Shown in pieces: positions 26,793 to 36,545 of a stretch of 64,000 nt of DNA. The notes under the pieces were generated by a model that searched no databases, was not told the origin of the DNA, and saw only the letters and a program-made list of their open reading frames with translations. The stretch covers positions 1-64,000 of the forward strand of contig NZ_CALMFY010000075.1 of NCBI RefSeq assembly GCF_937863485.1. The letters are read 5' to 3'. The number at the start of each line of letters is the position of its first letter. Position 1 is the first letter of the stretch. This DNA comes from an uncultured Nostoc sp. (lineage in GTDB: Bacteria > Cyanobacteriota > Cyanobacteriia > Cyanobacteriales > Nostocaceae). The position numbers and the translations under genes were made by a program.

Positions 26793-28313
26793 CTATGCTG
26801 TAGCTTTGAAGGTCTTCTTGTATTCGGTGAGTGCTTCCTTCAAGGCAACTTCTTCTGCATCACCTAGTGCTTTAGAGCCTTGTACTCCTTGCACATACTG
26901 TGGTTTACCAGTCTTTAAGTACTCGCGCAGACCTTTGGTGAAGGTGGTTACTTGATTTACAGGTACATCATCCAAGTAACCATTGATACCAGCATACAAA
27001 ATTGCTACTTGCTCGTATACTGATAGTGGCGAATTTTGTGGCTGCTTCAGGAGTTCGCGCAACCGTTGACCGCGTGCCAACTGGTCTTGAGTAGCTTTAT
27101 CTAAGTCGGAAGCAAATTGAGCGAAGGCTTGCAGGTCGTCAAATTGTGCCAGTTCCAATTTAATTTTACCGGCAACTTTTTTCATTGCCTTGGTTTGCGC
27201 CGCCGAACCTACGCGGGATACGGAAATACCAGGGTTTACAGCGGGACGGATACCAGCGTTAAACAGGTCAGAAGACAGGAATATCTGACCATCGGTAATG
27301 GAAATTACGTTTGTAGGGATGTATGCCGAAACGTCACCAGCTTGAGTTTCGATGATTGGTAGAGCGGTCATACTGCCTTTACCTAATTCGTCACTCAGCT
27401 TTGCTGCTCTTTCTAGTAAGCGGGAGTGGATGTAGAATACATCTCCAGGGTAAGCTTCGCGTCCGGGTGGACGACGCAGCAACAGGGACATTTGGCGATA
27501 AGCTTGGGCTTGCTTGGAGAGGTCATCGTAAATAACTAGGGTAGCTTTACCCTTGTACATGAAGTACTCAGCGATGGTTGCACCTGTATAGGGAGCTAGG
27601 TATTGCAGGGTTGCTGGTTCACTGGCGCTAGCGGCAACGACGACGGTGTAATCCATCGCGCCTTTTTCTTGCAATGTCTGCACCACGTTAGCAACTGTGG
27701 AAGCCTTTTGACCGATCGCAACGTAGACACAAATTACATCTTCTTCTTTTTGGTTGATGATTGTGTCGATCGCGATCGCAGTTTTGCCGGTTTGCCGGTC
27801 ACCAATAATCAATTCGCGCTGACCGCGACCGATGGGAATCATTGAGTCAATAGCTGTGATCCCCGTTTGCATGGGTTCGTGTACAGACCGACGAGCAATG
27901 ATACCGGGTGCTGGAGATTCAATCAAACGGCTTTCTGAGGATTTGATGTCTCCCTTCCCATCAATGGGACGACCCAAGGCGTCTACAACTCGTCCAATTA
28001 AGGCTTCTCCTACTGGCACCTGGGCAATTCTACCAGTCGCAGTTACGGAGCTACCTTCTTGAATTTCTATCCCTTCACCCATAAGCACCGCGCCCACATT
28101 GTCTTCTTCCAAGTTCTGGGCGATGCCAATTGTACCGTCTTCAAATTCTAAGAGTTCCCCAGCCATTGCCTTTTCGAGACCATAGATCCGGGCAATACCG
28201 TCACCAACTTGTAGGACAGTACCAACGTTAGCAACTTTGACCTCTTGATCGTATTGCTCGATTTGTTGTTGGATTATGCTGCTAATTTCGTCAGGTCTAA
28301 TTGATATGCTCAT
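26793..28313 (-). CDS. atpA: ATP synthase alpha subunit
   Basis: Regulatory nucleotide-binding subunit of the F1 hexamer. The 506-residue sequence has the P-loop GDRQTGKT (171-178), the [32 protein letters not shown] stretch around residue 270, where the alpha signature and Walker B lie, and the arginine-finger region [17 protein letters not shown] near 375. The N-terminus [19 protein letters not shown] is the usual one that meets the delta subunit. The beta and epsilon genes are not adjacent, as in other cyanobacteria. Confidence 0.98.
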   Translation of the reverse strand: MSISIRPDEISSIIQQQIEQYDQEVKVANVGTVLQVGDGIARIYGLEKAMAGELLEFEDGTIGIAQNLEEDNVGAVLMGEGIEIQEGSSVTATGRIAQVPVGEALIGRVVDALGRPIDGKGDIKSSESRLIESPAPGIIARRSVHEPMQTGITAIDSMIPIGRGQRELIIGDRQTGKTAIAIDTIINQKEEDVICVYVAIGQKASTVANVVQTLQEKGAMDYTVVVAASASEPATLQYLAPYTGATIAEYFMYKGKATLVIYDDLSKQAQAYRQMSLLLRRPPGREAYPGDVFYIHSRLLERAAKLSDELGKGSMTALPIIETQAGDVSAYIPTNVISITDGQIFLSSDLFNAGIRPAVNPGISVSRVGSAAQTKAMKKVAGKIKLELAQFDDLQAFAQFASDLDKATQDQLARGQRLRELLKQPQNSPLSVYEQVAILYAGINGYLDDVPVNQVTTFTKGLREYLKTGKPQYVQGVQGSKALGDAEEVALKEALTEYKKTFKATA

Positions 28314-28479
28314 GTGTCTATCTTTTTTGCTTTCGAGACGGAAAAATTCAATAGTTAGGAGTGATGAGTTAAAAAAGCAAAGGTTAAAAGTTAAAAGTCA
28401 AAATAAATTACTGTTTACTTAACTCCTAACTCCTAACTCCTGTACAGACGCGATTAATCGCGTCTCTACTCCTAACTTT

Positions 28480-29034
28480 CTAGCTATTAGTTAAGCGCAA
28501 TGAAAGGCGGCGCAACTGACCCCGGATACTGGCATCAATTACCTGCGAACCTACTTTAATGATTACACCACCAATTAACTCACTGTCTACCTTGGTTTCT
28601 ATTTCTACCTGGCGAGCATTAGTTATGGCAATCACCTTTTCTGTAATTGCCTGCTGTTGAGCTTCTGTGAGGGGAACGGCTGAAATCACTTCCGCTAATA
28701 CGGTTTGATTCAGCTGCCGCAACAGCGCCAGATACTGTTGAAAAATTGATTCCAAGAATGCAATGCGGCGTTTGTCTACTAGTATTAGCAAAAAATTGCG
28801 TAAGTAGGGGTTAGCGCCTTCACCGAGTATTTGTTTGATTAGAGATTTTTTGTTCTCAGACTGAATAAACGGGTTGCTGAAGAAGTTTTGTAGCTGTTTG
28901 TCTGCCCTGAGCAAACCCAGGAAAGTCCGCGCATCTTCCCCGAACTCTTCTGTCAAATTTTTCGATTGCGCTATTGACAAAAGTGCCTGTGCGTAAGGCT
29001 GGGCTACTTCGCCTGTTGCTACTTTGCTTGTCAT
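28480..29034 (-). CDS. atpH: ATP synthase delta subunit
   Basis: Links the peripheral stalk to the top of F1. The 184-residue length is typical, and the family core [36 protein letters not shown] and the C-terminal [27 protein letters not shown] are conserved. Its ATG overlaps the atpF stop codon by four bases (ATGA), indicating translational coupling. The 166-base gap before atpA holds heptamer repeats and a GACGCGATTAATCGCGTC palindrome. Confidence 0.96.
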   Translation of the reverse strand: MTSKVATGEVAQPYAQALLSIAQSKNLTEEFGEDARTFLGLLRADKQLQNFFSNPFIQSENKKSLIKQILGEGANPYLRNFLLILVDKRRIAFLESIFQQYLALLRQLNQTVLAEVISAVPLTEAQQQAITEKVIAITNARQVEIETKVDSELIGGVIIKVGSQVIDASIRGQLRRLSLRLTNS

Positions 29035-29603
29035 ACATTGCCTCCGAGTTGTGCGATGCTGCGGTCAATTAAACCTTGTTGAGCATCGTCGGCAATCCCG
29101 CCTTTGAGTTGCGATTCGACTTTTTGCAATGCTAGAGTAGCTACCCGTTGCCGCAGTTGAGCGATCGCTCGCTCGGTTTCAGTGTTTAAATCTGCTGCTG
29201 CTGTTTGTTTCAAGCGTTCTACGTCTTGCACTGCCTTCGCCAACAAGTCTTCTTTCGCCTTTTGGGCGTTTTCTGTGGCAGATTGGCGGATGCGTTGTGC
29301 CTCTGCCTGAGATTGCTTCAACTGTTCTTGCGCTTGGGAAAGGGCAGTTGAAGCCTCTTTTAAGCGCCCTTCTGCTTCCTGAATTGCGGTGGCAATATTG
29401 GATTGTCGCTCGTTCAGGATATTGCTTAAAACTTTACGTCCGAAGTAGAATAGTATGCCAACTAGAATCGCTAGATTGATCAGATTGGTTTCAAAAATGT
29501 CTAGGTTTAGACCGAAACCACCTTCTGCTGCGCCTTCTGCCAATTCAGAGTGAACAGCGCTCGCTTCTGCGGCAAGTAATAACAATGTCCCCATGATACC
29601 CAT
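29031..29603 (-). CDS. atpF: ATP synthase b subunit
   Basis: Peripheral stalk subunit. Of the 190 residues, a membrane anchor follows a short N-terminal extension (about 36-56, [20 protein letters not shown]), then a long coiled coil rich in Ala, Gln and Glu (about 60-175). It forms a heterodimeric stalk with b' from the next gene upstream. The start [10 protein letters not shown] is hydrophobic and may be a cleaved or processed presequence, as in other cyanobacterial b subunits. It overlaps atpH by four bases. Confidence 0.95.
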   Translation of the reverse strand: MGIMGTLLLLAAEASAVHSELAEGAAEGGFGLNLDIFETNLINLAILVGILFYFGRKVLSNILNERQSNIATAIQEAEGRLKEASTALSQAQEQLKQSQAEAQRIRQSATENAQKAKEDLLAKAVQDVERLKQTAAADLNTETERAIAQLRQRVATLALQKVESQLKGGIADDAQQGLIDRSIAQLGGNV

Positions 29604-29639
29604 TTACAAGTGCGCTGCTCGCTTGCTAATACGTTGTAT

Positions 29640-29765
29640 TTTCCCGTAGGGAAATTAAGTATCTTTCCCCCGTAGGGAAATTAAGTATCTTTCCCCCGTA
29701 GGGAAATTAAGTATCTTTCCCCCGTAAGGAAATTAAGTATCTTTCCTCCGAAGGGGAAAAAGTGC
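29640..29765. repeat. 26-bp tandem repeat inside the ATP synthase operon
   Basis: Four full and one partial copies of a 26-base unit, TTTCCCCCGTAGGGAAATTA followed by AGTATC, lie head to tail between atpF2 and atpF. The first copy lacks two C, and the last two carry substitutions. Each unit contains TTTCCC...GGGAAA, so each can form its own hairpin. The array may act on mRNA processing or stability, setting the b to b' ratio; this is inferred. Confidence 0.85.
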
Positions 29766-29843
29766 CTTTTTTTGACACTTAATTAAGCGCTCTGGACTAG
29801 GCTCCAGTTGCGCGTATGCTTTTACAGAACCAGTCTTGTTAGC

Positions 29844-30275
29844 TTATCTAACTGGAGTTGGCCCCAATAGTTTTTCTAGAATCTGCCTGCTGAGAGCATC
29901 AACTTGTTGCTCTAAGGTGCGAAAAGCTTCCTGCTTTTGTTGTTCTATTTCAACAGCAGCTTGTTCTCGTTGAGACTGAGCTTCCTTTTGGGCCTCAGCT
30001 ATTTTCTCGGCAGTAATTTTCTTAGCTTCAAGTTGAGCTGCTTCTAGGGTAGCTTGCGATTGTTTGCGAGCTTCTGCGAGTTGCTGCTCATATTCGGTAG
30101 CCAAGCGCTCGGCTTTAGCCAAGCTCTCCCGCGCCTCAAGGGTATTCGTTCGGATATAATTATCGCGATCGTCTAGTACCTTGGTCAGTGGCTTATAGAA
30201 AATTGCATTTAACAAGGCTGCCAATAGCAGGAATTGCAATGCCATGAAGGGCAAGGTAGCATCGAAATCAAACAT
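29844..30275 (-). CDS. atpF2: ATP synthase b' subunit
   Basis: Second peripheral-stalk subunit, specific to photosynthetic bacteria and chloroplasts (also called atpG or AtpX). At 143 residues it has a membrane anchor near the N-terminus (about 8-26, [20 protein letters not shown]) and then an unbroken coiled coil ([23 protein letters not shown] onward) rich in A, E, K and Q. It has no N-terminal extension, unlike b. The gap to atpF contains the 26-bp tandem array. Confidence 0.94.
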   Translation of the reverse strand: MFDFDATLPFMALQFLLLAALLNAIFYKPLTKVLDDRDNYIRTNTLEARESLAKAERLATEYEQQLAEARKQSQATLEAAQLEAKKITAEKIAEAQKEAQSQREQAAVEIEQQKQEAFRTLEQQVDALSRQILEKLLGPTPVR

Positions 30276-30598
30276 TTCTCTCCTCTTTGGCTGGAGTAGC
30301 AGTTTTCATGGCTAGCAACATCATCCAACCTTTCATATTTTAGAAACCCATAGCCAACAAGGGTCAAGTAATTTTGGACTTTAGATTGACGATAGCGTAG
30401 CCTTAGCGACGTAGAAGCGTCTTTTAGATTTTAGAGCAGGCATAGCTCAGGGGCATGTACCGAAAACTCTTGATAATCCAAAATCCAAAATCCAAAATCG
30501 GTAGTCAATTGAACATTAGAACTATTAAGATACCCAAAATATTTCGATTGTAGAGGCGTGATCACTCACGACTCCACACTTACAAAAACTTTAAGGTA
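30276..30598. other. Gap between atpE and atpF2 with dispersed repeat words
   Basis: 323 bases inside the operon with no gene. It contains AGATTTTAGA and CCAAAATCCAAAATCCAAAA heptamer runs (30420-30436 and about 30479-30499) and the common Nostoc word GATAGCGTAGCCTTAGCGAC near 30389. These look like inserted repeat elements that did not break the operon. Confidence 0.55.
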
Positions 30599-30928
<330 letters not shown>

Positions 30929-30993
30929 TCAGATCGCGCTTTGCGATGTTTTGAGCGAAAATGCTCTTGGAACTGTGCTATCAACTGAGAAGT

Positions 30994-31755
30994 TTAATGC
31001 TCCTCATGTTCTTCTCCACCATGTCCCTCCATGGCCTCATGAATGTATGCTCCGGCTAGGGTGGCAAAAACCAGGGCTTGAATGGCACTGGTAAATAAAC
31101 CTAAGGCCATTACAGGCAGAGGTACAAATAGAGGAACTAGCAGCACCAGTACCGCAACTACCAGTTCATCCGCCAAAATATTACCAAATAGACGGAAGCT
31201 TAGGGAGAGGGGCTTGGTGAAATCTTCGAGAATTGCGATCGGCAATAGAACAGGTGTTGGCTCTATATATTTCTTAAAGTAGCCCAAACCCCGTTTGCTA
31301 AAACCTGCGTAAAAGTACGCTAAGGAGGTTAGCAGTGCCAATGCAACAGTCGTATTGATGTCATTGGTGGGAGCTGCCAATTCGCCTGAAGGTAGCTTGA
31401 TGAGCTTCCAGGGAATTAGCGCACCTGACCAGTTCGAGACGAAAATAAACAAGAACAATGTGCCAATAAATGGCACCCAAGGGCGGTACTCTTTCTCACC
31501 AAGTTGGTTTTTTGCCAAATCCCGGATAAATTCTAGGGCGTATTCCATCAAATTTTGGATGCCCTTGGGAATTCTTTGTGCGTTGCGAGTAGCAGCAATT
31601 GAAGCCACTACTAAAATGCTAATCACAAACCATGAGGTGAGAAAAACTTGCCCATGAATTTTAAGATTGCCCAATTGCCAGTAGAAATGATGACCTACTT
31701 CTAATTCGGCGAGGGGAAAAGAATTAAAGGCGTTTAAGACACTAAGCATTTGCAT
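30994..31755 (-). CDS. atpB: ATP synthase a subunit
   Basis: Membrane stator subunit with the proton half-channels. The 253-residue protein has five to six hydrophobic helices. The essential arginine lies in [14 protein letters not shown] (about 185-198), and the last helix is [21 protein letters not shown] with the conserved Glu and His. The N-terminus is [21 protein letters not shown]; an alternative ATG is two codons in. It is spaced 149 bases from atpE. Confidence 0.97.
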
Positions 31756-31815
31756 TCTTCAAGCATTTTCCCCAACGAGCGAGGATGGGATTACTATCTT
31801 TGTGAGCCTGACTTT

Positions 31816-32298
31816 TTAAGAATCAGGAATGAACGCAATTTGCACCATATAAACGAGGAGCGTGGCTTTGTAAGTTAGAAATCCCAAAAATATGGGCAGA
31901 ATTTGTAGCTCACGCCATTGAGTTGCCACAATTATGACTCCCATAAATAGAGCAAAACGAGTTTTGCTCAAACTGGTTTTCTCACTACCGAGCTGCTCAA
32001 CGTCTCTAGCCAGCATTTTTAAGTAAACCACACCTGTACACGCCCCAATTAAATAATTTAGGGCAATGTTTAAGGAATAAAAAATCCACACAGAGATAAA
32101 AATAACCCCCGTCAAGACAAGCGTGATTACCAACAATCGCTGGAAGAGTTGATAGAACTCTTGCATAGAGTCACCTGATTCTGTATCTCCAGAACCAGTT
32201 TTAGCATCTTGTTGCGTTGTCGGAGTGGGCGCAATTGATTCGTCTGACAAGCTCACGAGACTTGAAACCAGTACAGCTAAATTATGATGACTGCACAT
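31816..32298 (-). CDS. atpI: ATP synthase accessory subunit I
   Basis: First gene of the operon. It encodes a 160-residue protein with a polar N-terminus of about 50 residues and four hydrophobic segments ([75 protein letters not shown]). AtpI/Atp1 proteins help assemble the c-ring and are not part of the final enzyme. The true start may be the Met at residue 45 ([12 protein letters not shown]), since the first 44 residues are low in conservation-like features; the ATG at 32298 is kept tentatively. Confidence 0.85.
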   Translation of the reverse strand: MCSHHNLAVLVSSLVSLSDESIAPTPTTQQDAKTGSGDTESGDSMQEFYQLFQRLLVITLVLTGVIFISVWIFYSLNIALNYLIGACTGVVYLKMLARDVEQLGSEKTSLSKTRFALFMGVIIVATQWRELQILPIFLGFLTYKATLLVYMVQIAFIPDS

Positions 32299-32805
32299 TC
32301 AGTCAGCTGAATCATATCACGATCCGGTAACAATACTTTAGGAAAAAACAATTAACTTCTTGGCAACGTTAGACAGTCAGTAAAATCACGCTCCCAGAAG
32401 TGAGAGAGCGGCTGATGAGGTGAGGGACTGTGGGGGTGAATAATCAATAATCGCTGCCTGAAAATTCAAAATTTCTTCCAATTTCAGCTTTTTTGAGTGA
32501 ATAGTTCTTCTCCAATGTCGTTACATAGCATCTTGCTGTTTGAATTAAGTCGGTATCAATAAAATCAACTGGTGCTTGAGGAGTGTATGGGCCTACCGCA
32601 AATCAGAAATCGTAGAGTAGCGGCTTGTCATTAAACATTGCACCACTGCTGAATTCCAAAAAACTCAAACTTTTGGGATGTACAATACCCCGTTTGTTGG
32701 GCACTTTCCTAATCTACATTAATTTGCCAAAAGTGGTGATGGGCGATCGCTCATCACCACGAGTATAAATTGCTTTTATTAACTCAGTAATGAAATGCAG
32801 TGTAA
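32299..32805. other. Promoter region of the ATP synthase operon
   Basis: About 500 bases between atpI and the methyltransferase gene, both on the minus strand. No gene is recognised. It contains a HIP1-containing near-palindrome (GTGATGGGCGATCGCTCATCAC, about 32734-32756), which may act as the methyltransferase-side operator or terminator. Confidence 0.45.
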
Positions 32806-33987
32806 TTAAGCAGGTGTCAACAAAATCAACTGCTGCCGGAGGAGCGTTTTCACCCCATCCAATCCCAGTTCTACACTTGCCAAAATCTCTGCAACTGTGG
32901 AATTACTATCACATCTTTGCATAAACTCAAACTCTGCTACTGATAAATTAACAATCTGGTAATCGTAATTAAAGAAACATTGACTAGGAAATCCTTCAAT
33001 ACAAGGATTAAGTTCGGGAATCGCAGCCAGTACGGCGTTATCGTTTGACCAGTCGGCTTTGATGAGGGGAGGACGACCCAGGAAAAACTCGTAATGAGTT
33101 ACTTCTGGATCTAGTAATTCTATCAGACGATAAAGCTGGCGATCGCTCAATTCTTTTGCCCGTTCTACTAACTCTGGTGCTTTGCCCAAAAGTCTCTCCA
33201 AATCCCAAAAACTCGGATTCGAGAAACCAATAAACTCCAATCCCGAAGCATCTATTAATTCAAACAGCGTCTCAATGTTATAGTCAATTTCCTGAGGGTG
33301 AACGTACATATCGGCAAAGTGTTCATCCTTGTGGTTTTCTAACGACCAACGCTGTTTATCGGATTTGACAATTCGGTTATTTTCTGGTAAAGAGGAAAAT
33401 ATTTTTCGCCCGACTTGGACACCATCACGATAGTCGCCTTTTTTGTCACCTTGAAGAAGGGCGATCGCCTTTTGCATGAGTTGAATTTCCCAACGTCCCA
33501 ACTCTCCGTACACAAAAATGTGCATTAAGCCACCTGGGGCTAACTTTTTCGCCAAAGCTTGAATACCGCGAATTGGATCAAGCGTATGGTGCAAAACGCC
33601 AACGCAGTTAATTAGATCAAACTCACCCGGTAACTGTTCCACATCAAACAAGCTGAGGTGATGAAATTCAACGCGGGTAGCCCCTGAACGCTGACAACGT
33701 TCTTTAGCTACAGCCAAAGCGCCTGTACTGAGGTCAATTCCCACAACAGAAGCCTGGGGATTGAGGTGAACCAGGTACTCCGTACTCACCCCTGTACCGC
33801 AACCTGCATCTAAAATCCGAATATCTTGCTTTTGGGGTTTTTGACCTGTGCAAAAATTATAAGCGGCTAGCCAATTCCAGCGCCAGTTATAGCCTGGAGG
33901 TGGTTCATCCAACAGGGCTTCCGGCGGAAAAGGGTAGGTATTGTAGAGTTTGGCAACAGCAGCACTGACATTTTGGGAATCGGACAT
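32806..33987 (-). CDS. Class I SAM-dependent methyltransferase
   Basis: A 393-residue protein with a Rossmann methyltransferase domain at about 50-200: motif I ILDAGCGTG (58-66), the acidic end of beta-2 in VVGIDLS, and motif FDLINCVGVLHHTLDP. The N-terminus VAKLYNTYPFPPEALLDEPPPGYNWRWNW is a family mark of methyltransferases with a 'PFPP' start. A C-terminal domain of about 190 residues is predicted to be helical and may bind substrate. The target (small molecule or protein) is unknown. The gene stands alone upstream of the ATP synthase operon in the same orientation. Confidence 0.85.
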   Translation of the reverse strand: MSDSQNVSAAVAKLYNTYPFPPEALLDEPPPGYNWRWNWLAAYNFCTGQKPQKQDIRILDAGCGTGVSTEYLVHLNPQASVVGIDLSTGALAVAKERCQRSGATRVEFHHLSLFDVEQLPGEFDLINCVGVLHHTLDPIRGIQALAKKLAPGGLMHIFVYGELGRWEIQLMQKAIALLQGDKKGDYRDGVQVGRKIFSSLPENNRIVKSDKQRWSLENHKDEHFADMYVHPQEIDYNIETLFELIDASGLEFIGFSNPSFWDLERLLGKAPELVERAKELSDRQLYRLIELLDPEVTHYEFFLGRPPLIKADWSNDNAVLAAIPELNPCIEGFPSQCFFNYDYQIVNLSVAEFEFMQRCDSNSTVAEILASVELGLDGVKTLLRQQLILLTPA

Positions 33988-34070
33988 GATGAGGAATAAC
34001 GCAGCATTTCTGAGTTTAACGGATGGTGGCTGATTAGGGCAAAGGTTACTATTGCTTATTTCCTTGCTAC

Positions 34071-34399
34071 TTATCCAACAGCAAAGTCAGGAAATTCGCG
34101 TTTATAAGGAGCGTGAAATTTTAATACAATATCTTCTTTAAGTACACCAGCAGCAATTAATTCATTAGCGATACCGATTTCTATACTATCTCTTTGTATC
34201 CAAATTTTGTTGTCTTTGATATCAACATGAATGATGACTCTATAAATTCTTCTTGTTCTTTCCAGCCAATATTTAAGACTTGATAATGATAGCGTTCTGT
34301 GTCAAAGAACAATTGAACTTCCATGCCATTAGCTACGTCATTTGCGGAATGGTTCTTTAAAATCTCTTAAATAATTTGAGAGTAATTTATTCCTTCCAT
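34071..34399 (-). pseudogene. xisI: Decayed xisI (element excision controlling factor)
   Basis: The minus-strand sequence still matches XisI over its length: the start MEGINYSQII, then VQLFFDTERYHYQVLNIGW, and, in another frame, RVIIHVDIKDNKIWIQRDS and KEDIVLKFHAPYKREFPDFAVG. It is broken by an in-frame TAA at codon 11 and a frameshift near 34235. XisI, with XisH, is needed for excision of the fdxN element in heterocysts, and XisI-like genes are multicopy in Nostocales. No xisH partner was found upstream. The decay seems recent because homology persists on both sides of the breaks. Confidence 0.8.
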
Positions 34400-34561
34400 A
34401 AAACAATGTCCTTCAGGTATACAGATAATTATGATCGCCATCAGCCCATATATTTTAAGCAGGAAACTTGTTTCAGTAAAAACACTAGTGTTTAAGTATT
34501 TATTAACTAATAAGATTTAATTTTAATTTTGTATAATAATTTACTTAATCAGGAGTATTCA

Positions 34562-35221
34562 ATGGCTGTAGGAATGCCTGAATTCGTTGAAAATCCAGAA
34601 AATCGTTGCCCTGTAATTCTGTTACTCGATACTTCTGGGTCTATGTCAGGTCAGCCTATCCAAGAGTTAAATCGAGGACTTGCTGCTTTCAAAGCAGATG
34701 TACTAAAAGATTCCCAAGCATCGCTGAGTGTGGAAGTGGCCATGATTACATTTGGTCCTACAGTTAAACTCACGCAAGACTTTGTGACGATTGACCAATT
34801 TACACCGCCTATATTGGAAGTAGGTGGTGTTACCCCAATGGGTGCGGCGATTGAGTATGCTTTGGATTTTCTAGAGAACCGCAAACAGACTTATAAAGAC
34901 AACGGTATTCTCTATTATCGCCCTTGGGTGTTTTTGATTACAGACGGAGCGCCAACTGACTCCTGGGATTCAGCCGCGCAAAGATTGAGACAAGCAGAAG
35001 CACAAAGCCGACTGTCATTTTTTGCGGTTGGTGTACAGGGTGCTGATATGAATATCCTCAAACAAATTTCTCCACCTCAACGTCCACCAGTTACGCTAAA
35101 TGGCTTAAATTTTCGTGATATGTTTGTCTGGCTTTCTGCTTCGATGAAACGGGTTTCTAGTGGCAAAGTGGGGCAAGCTGTAGCTTTACCAGCTATGGGA
35201 TGGGGTCAAATTAGTAGTTAG
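34562..35221 (+). CDS. VWA-domain protein (TerY-like)
   Basis: A 219-residue von Willebrand factor A protein. The MIDAS motif D-T-S-G-S (residues 23-27) is intact, with the supporting Thr in GGVTPMG and Asp in VFLITDGAPTD. TerY-type VWA proteins occur with a PP2C phosphatase and a protein kinase in stress-linked phosphorylation triads. Here PP2C follows 10 bases later, and the first codons of a kinase gene follow that. The ATG at 34562, preceded by AGGAG, is preferred over a start 11 codons upstream. Cytoplasmic; no signal peptide. Confidence 0.88.
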   Translation: MAVGMPEFVENPENRCPVILLLDTSGSMSGQPIQELNRGLAAFKADVLKDSQASLSVEVAMITFGPTVKLTQDFVTIDQFTPPILEVGGVTPMGAAIEYALDFLENRKQTYKDNGILYYRPWVFLITDGAPTDSWDSAAQRLRQAEAQSRLSFFAVGVQGADMNILKQISPPQRPPVTLNGLNFRDMFVWLSASMKRVSSGKVGQAVALPAMGWGQISS

Positions 35222-35231
35222 AGGAAATTTT

Positions 35232-36014
35232 GTGAATTGGAAAGCTGTTGCACGTTCAGAGATTGGAACAAGTCATCAAAAGCAGGGGATAGTTTGTCAA
35301 GATTATGGGAATTATTGCAGCTTTGGTGATGTGATTGTAGGCGCTGTTACTGATGGTGCTGGTAGTGCTAAACATTCTGATGTTGGTTCTAAGTTGGCGG
35401 TAGAAACAGTACTGAAATGCTTTTCTGATATTAATGAATTTCCTCATAAGCAAGCTTTTTCTCAATCACTTGACAAAGAAGAAGCTCAGAAAGTGTTTGC
35501 TAAGATCGTGAACCAAGTTATTACAGAATTACAGAAGCAAGCAGATGAAGGAGATTATTCTGTCAATGATTTAGCTTGTACGTTGTTGATTTTCGTGGCA
35601 ACTCCTGACTGGCTTGCAGCTATGCAAATCGGAGATGGATTTATTGTGGCGCGTTCTCAAGATTCAGAATATCAACTGTTATTTCAGCCAGATAAAGGCG
35701 AGTTTGTCAATGAAACGACTTTTATCACTTCAGCAAATGCAGTCAAAGAAATGCAGGTAAAGGTTATTCCTGAAAAACAAGAGTTTATTTGTGCTTCCAC
35801 TGATGGACTCGAAAAAGTAGCAATTCGCCTGAGCGACTGGGAACCTTTCTCACCTTTCTTTAAACCTTTGGAGGAATACTTGCACGAAACTGTTAATCCA
35901 GAGGATGAAAATAAATATCTGACGGAATTCCTCAACTCTGAACGGCTAAATTCTCGCACTGACGATGATAAAACTTTACTTTTGTGCTTGTTTGATGAGA
36001 GTAAAATTCAATGA
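35232..36014 (+). CDS. PP2C-family protein phosphatase
   Basis: A 260-residue Mg/Mn-dependent serine/threonine phosphatase of the short PP2C type. The metal-binding acidic residues are seen in IVCQDYG (Asp24), AVTDGAGSAKHSD (Asp41) and, near the end, RTDDDKTLLL. It probably reverses the phosphorylation made by the partner kinase of the VWA-PP2C-kinase triad. Start codon GTG (gtgaattgg) sits 10 bases after the VWA gene and its stop overlaps the next start (ATGA), showing a tight operon. Confidence 0.88.
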   Translation: MNWKAVARSEIGTSHQKQGIVCQDYGNYCSFGDVIVGAVTDGAGSAKHSDVGSKLAVETVLKCFSDINEFPHKQAFSQSLDKEEAQKVFAKIVNQVITELQKQADEGDYSVNDLACTLLIFVATPDWLAAMQIGDGFIVARSQDSEYQLLFQPDKGEFVNETTFITSANAVKEMQVKVIPEKQEFICASTDGLEKVAIRLSDWEPFSPFFKPLEEYLHETVNPEDENKYLTEFLNSERLNSRTDDDKTLLLCLFDESKIQ

Positions 36015-36109
36015 CAGTTCTCACCTGTACCAGTACGGGACAATCGATTACTCTGCTGGGTGAAGCGATCGCTGATAGTGGTGAAGGTTTTCAAGAAGTC
36101 ATCTACTAG
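36011..36109 (+). pseudogene. 5' remnant of the triad's protein kinase gene
   Basis: Starts at an ATG that overlaps the PP2C stop by four bases and encodes 32 residues: MTVLTCTSTGQSITLLGEAI, then ADSGEG, then FQEVIY and a stop. The LGEAIADSGEG part looks like the start of a kinase glycine-rich loop, where a full gene would go on for several hundred codons. The remainder is missing and a barstar gene follows. Homology was judged by eye from a short stretch. Confidence 0.55.
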
Positions 36110-36132
36110 TCGTGATAAGTAAGGAGGAATAT

Positions 36133-36516
36133 ATGAGTGAATTTCTAAATATTTCGTCAATAGATATAAAACAAGGCATACGTGAAGCAGTGGAACAAAT
36201 AGCCGCAGAACCAGGAACTAAAGTTTTTTATCTTGATGGTAAAAAAATTAATAGCAAAGAAACATTTTTAAGTAAAGCTGCTGAAGCAATGCAATTTCCT
36301 ACATACTTTGGTGCTAACTGGGATGCTTTTGATGAATGTATCACCGATTTAACATGGTGTCCGTCTGAGAAATACGTAATATTATATGACCATGCTGATA
36401 TATTTGCTCAAGCTGAACCGACACAGTACCAAATAGCATTGGATATTTTAAATTCCGCCAAAGAATACTGGGAAGCTAATAATATTAGTCTGAAGTTTTT
36501 AACTATAAACAAATAG
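36133..36516 (+). CDS. Barstar-family ribonuclease inhibitor
   Basis: A 127-residue protein with the barstar core: an N-terminal strand KVFYLDGKKINSKETFLSKAAEAMQFPTYFGANWDAFDECITDL, where the F-P-x-Y-F-G-x-N-W-D-A-x-x-E/D signature is clear, and a C-terminal helix. Barstar binds and blocks barnase-type secreted RNases. No barnase gene is adjacent, so this is an orphan inhibitor or immunity protein. I start at 36133, preceded by AAGGAGG, and not at the upstream ATA/ATG-like codons. It follows the kinase remnant. Confidence 0.9.
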   Translation: MSEFLNISSIDIKQGIREAVEQIAAEPGTKVFYLDGKKINSKETFLSKAAEAMQFPTYFGANWDAFDECITDLTWCPSEKYVILYDHADIFAQAEPTQYQIALDILNSAKEYWEANNISLKFLTINK

Positions 36517-36545
36517 GTGAATTTAGCCTTGAGACAAATTAAGAT
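36514..36545 (+). repeat. 32-bp direct repeat, left copy
   Basis: TAGGTGAATTTAGCCTTGAG plus ACAAATTAAGAT. The same sequence with one substitution (G to C) recurs at 37378-37409. The pair encloses the toxin-antitoxin module. The left copy overlaps the end of the barstar gene (stop at 36514-36516). Confidence 0.85.
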
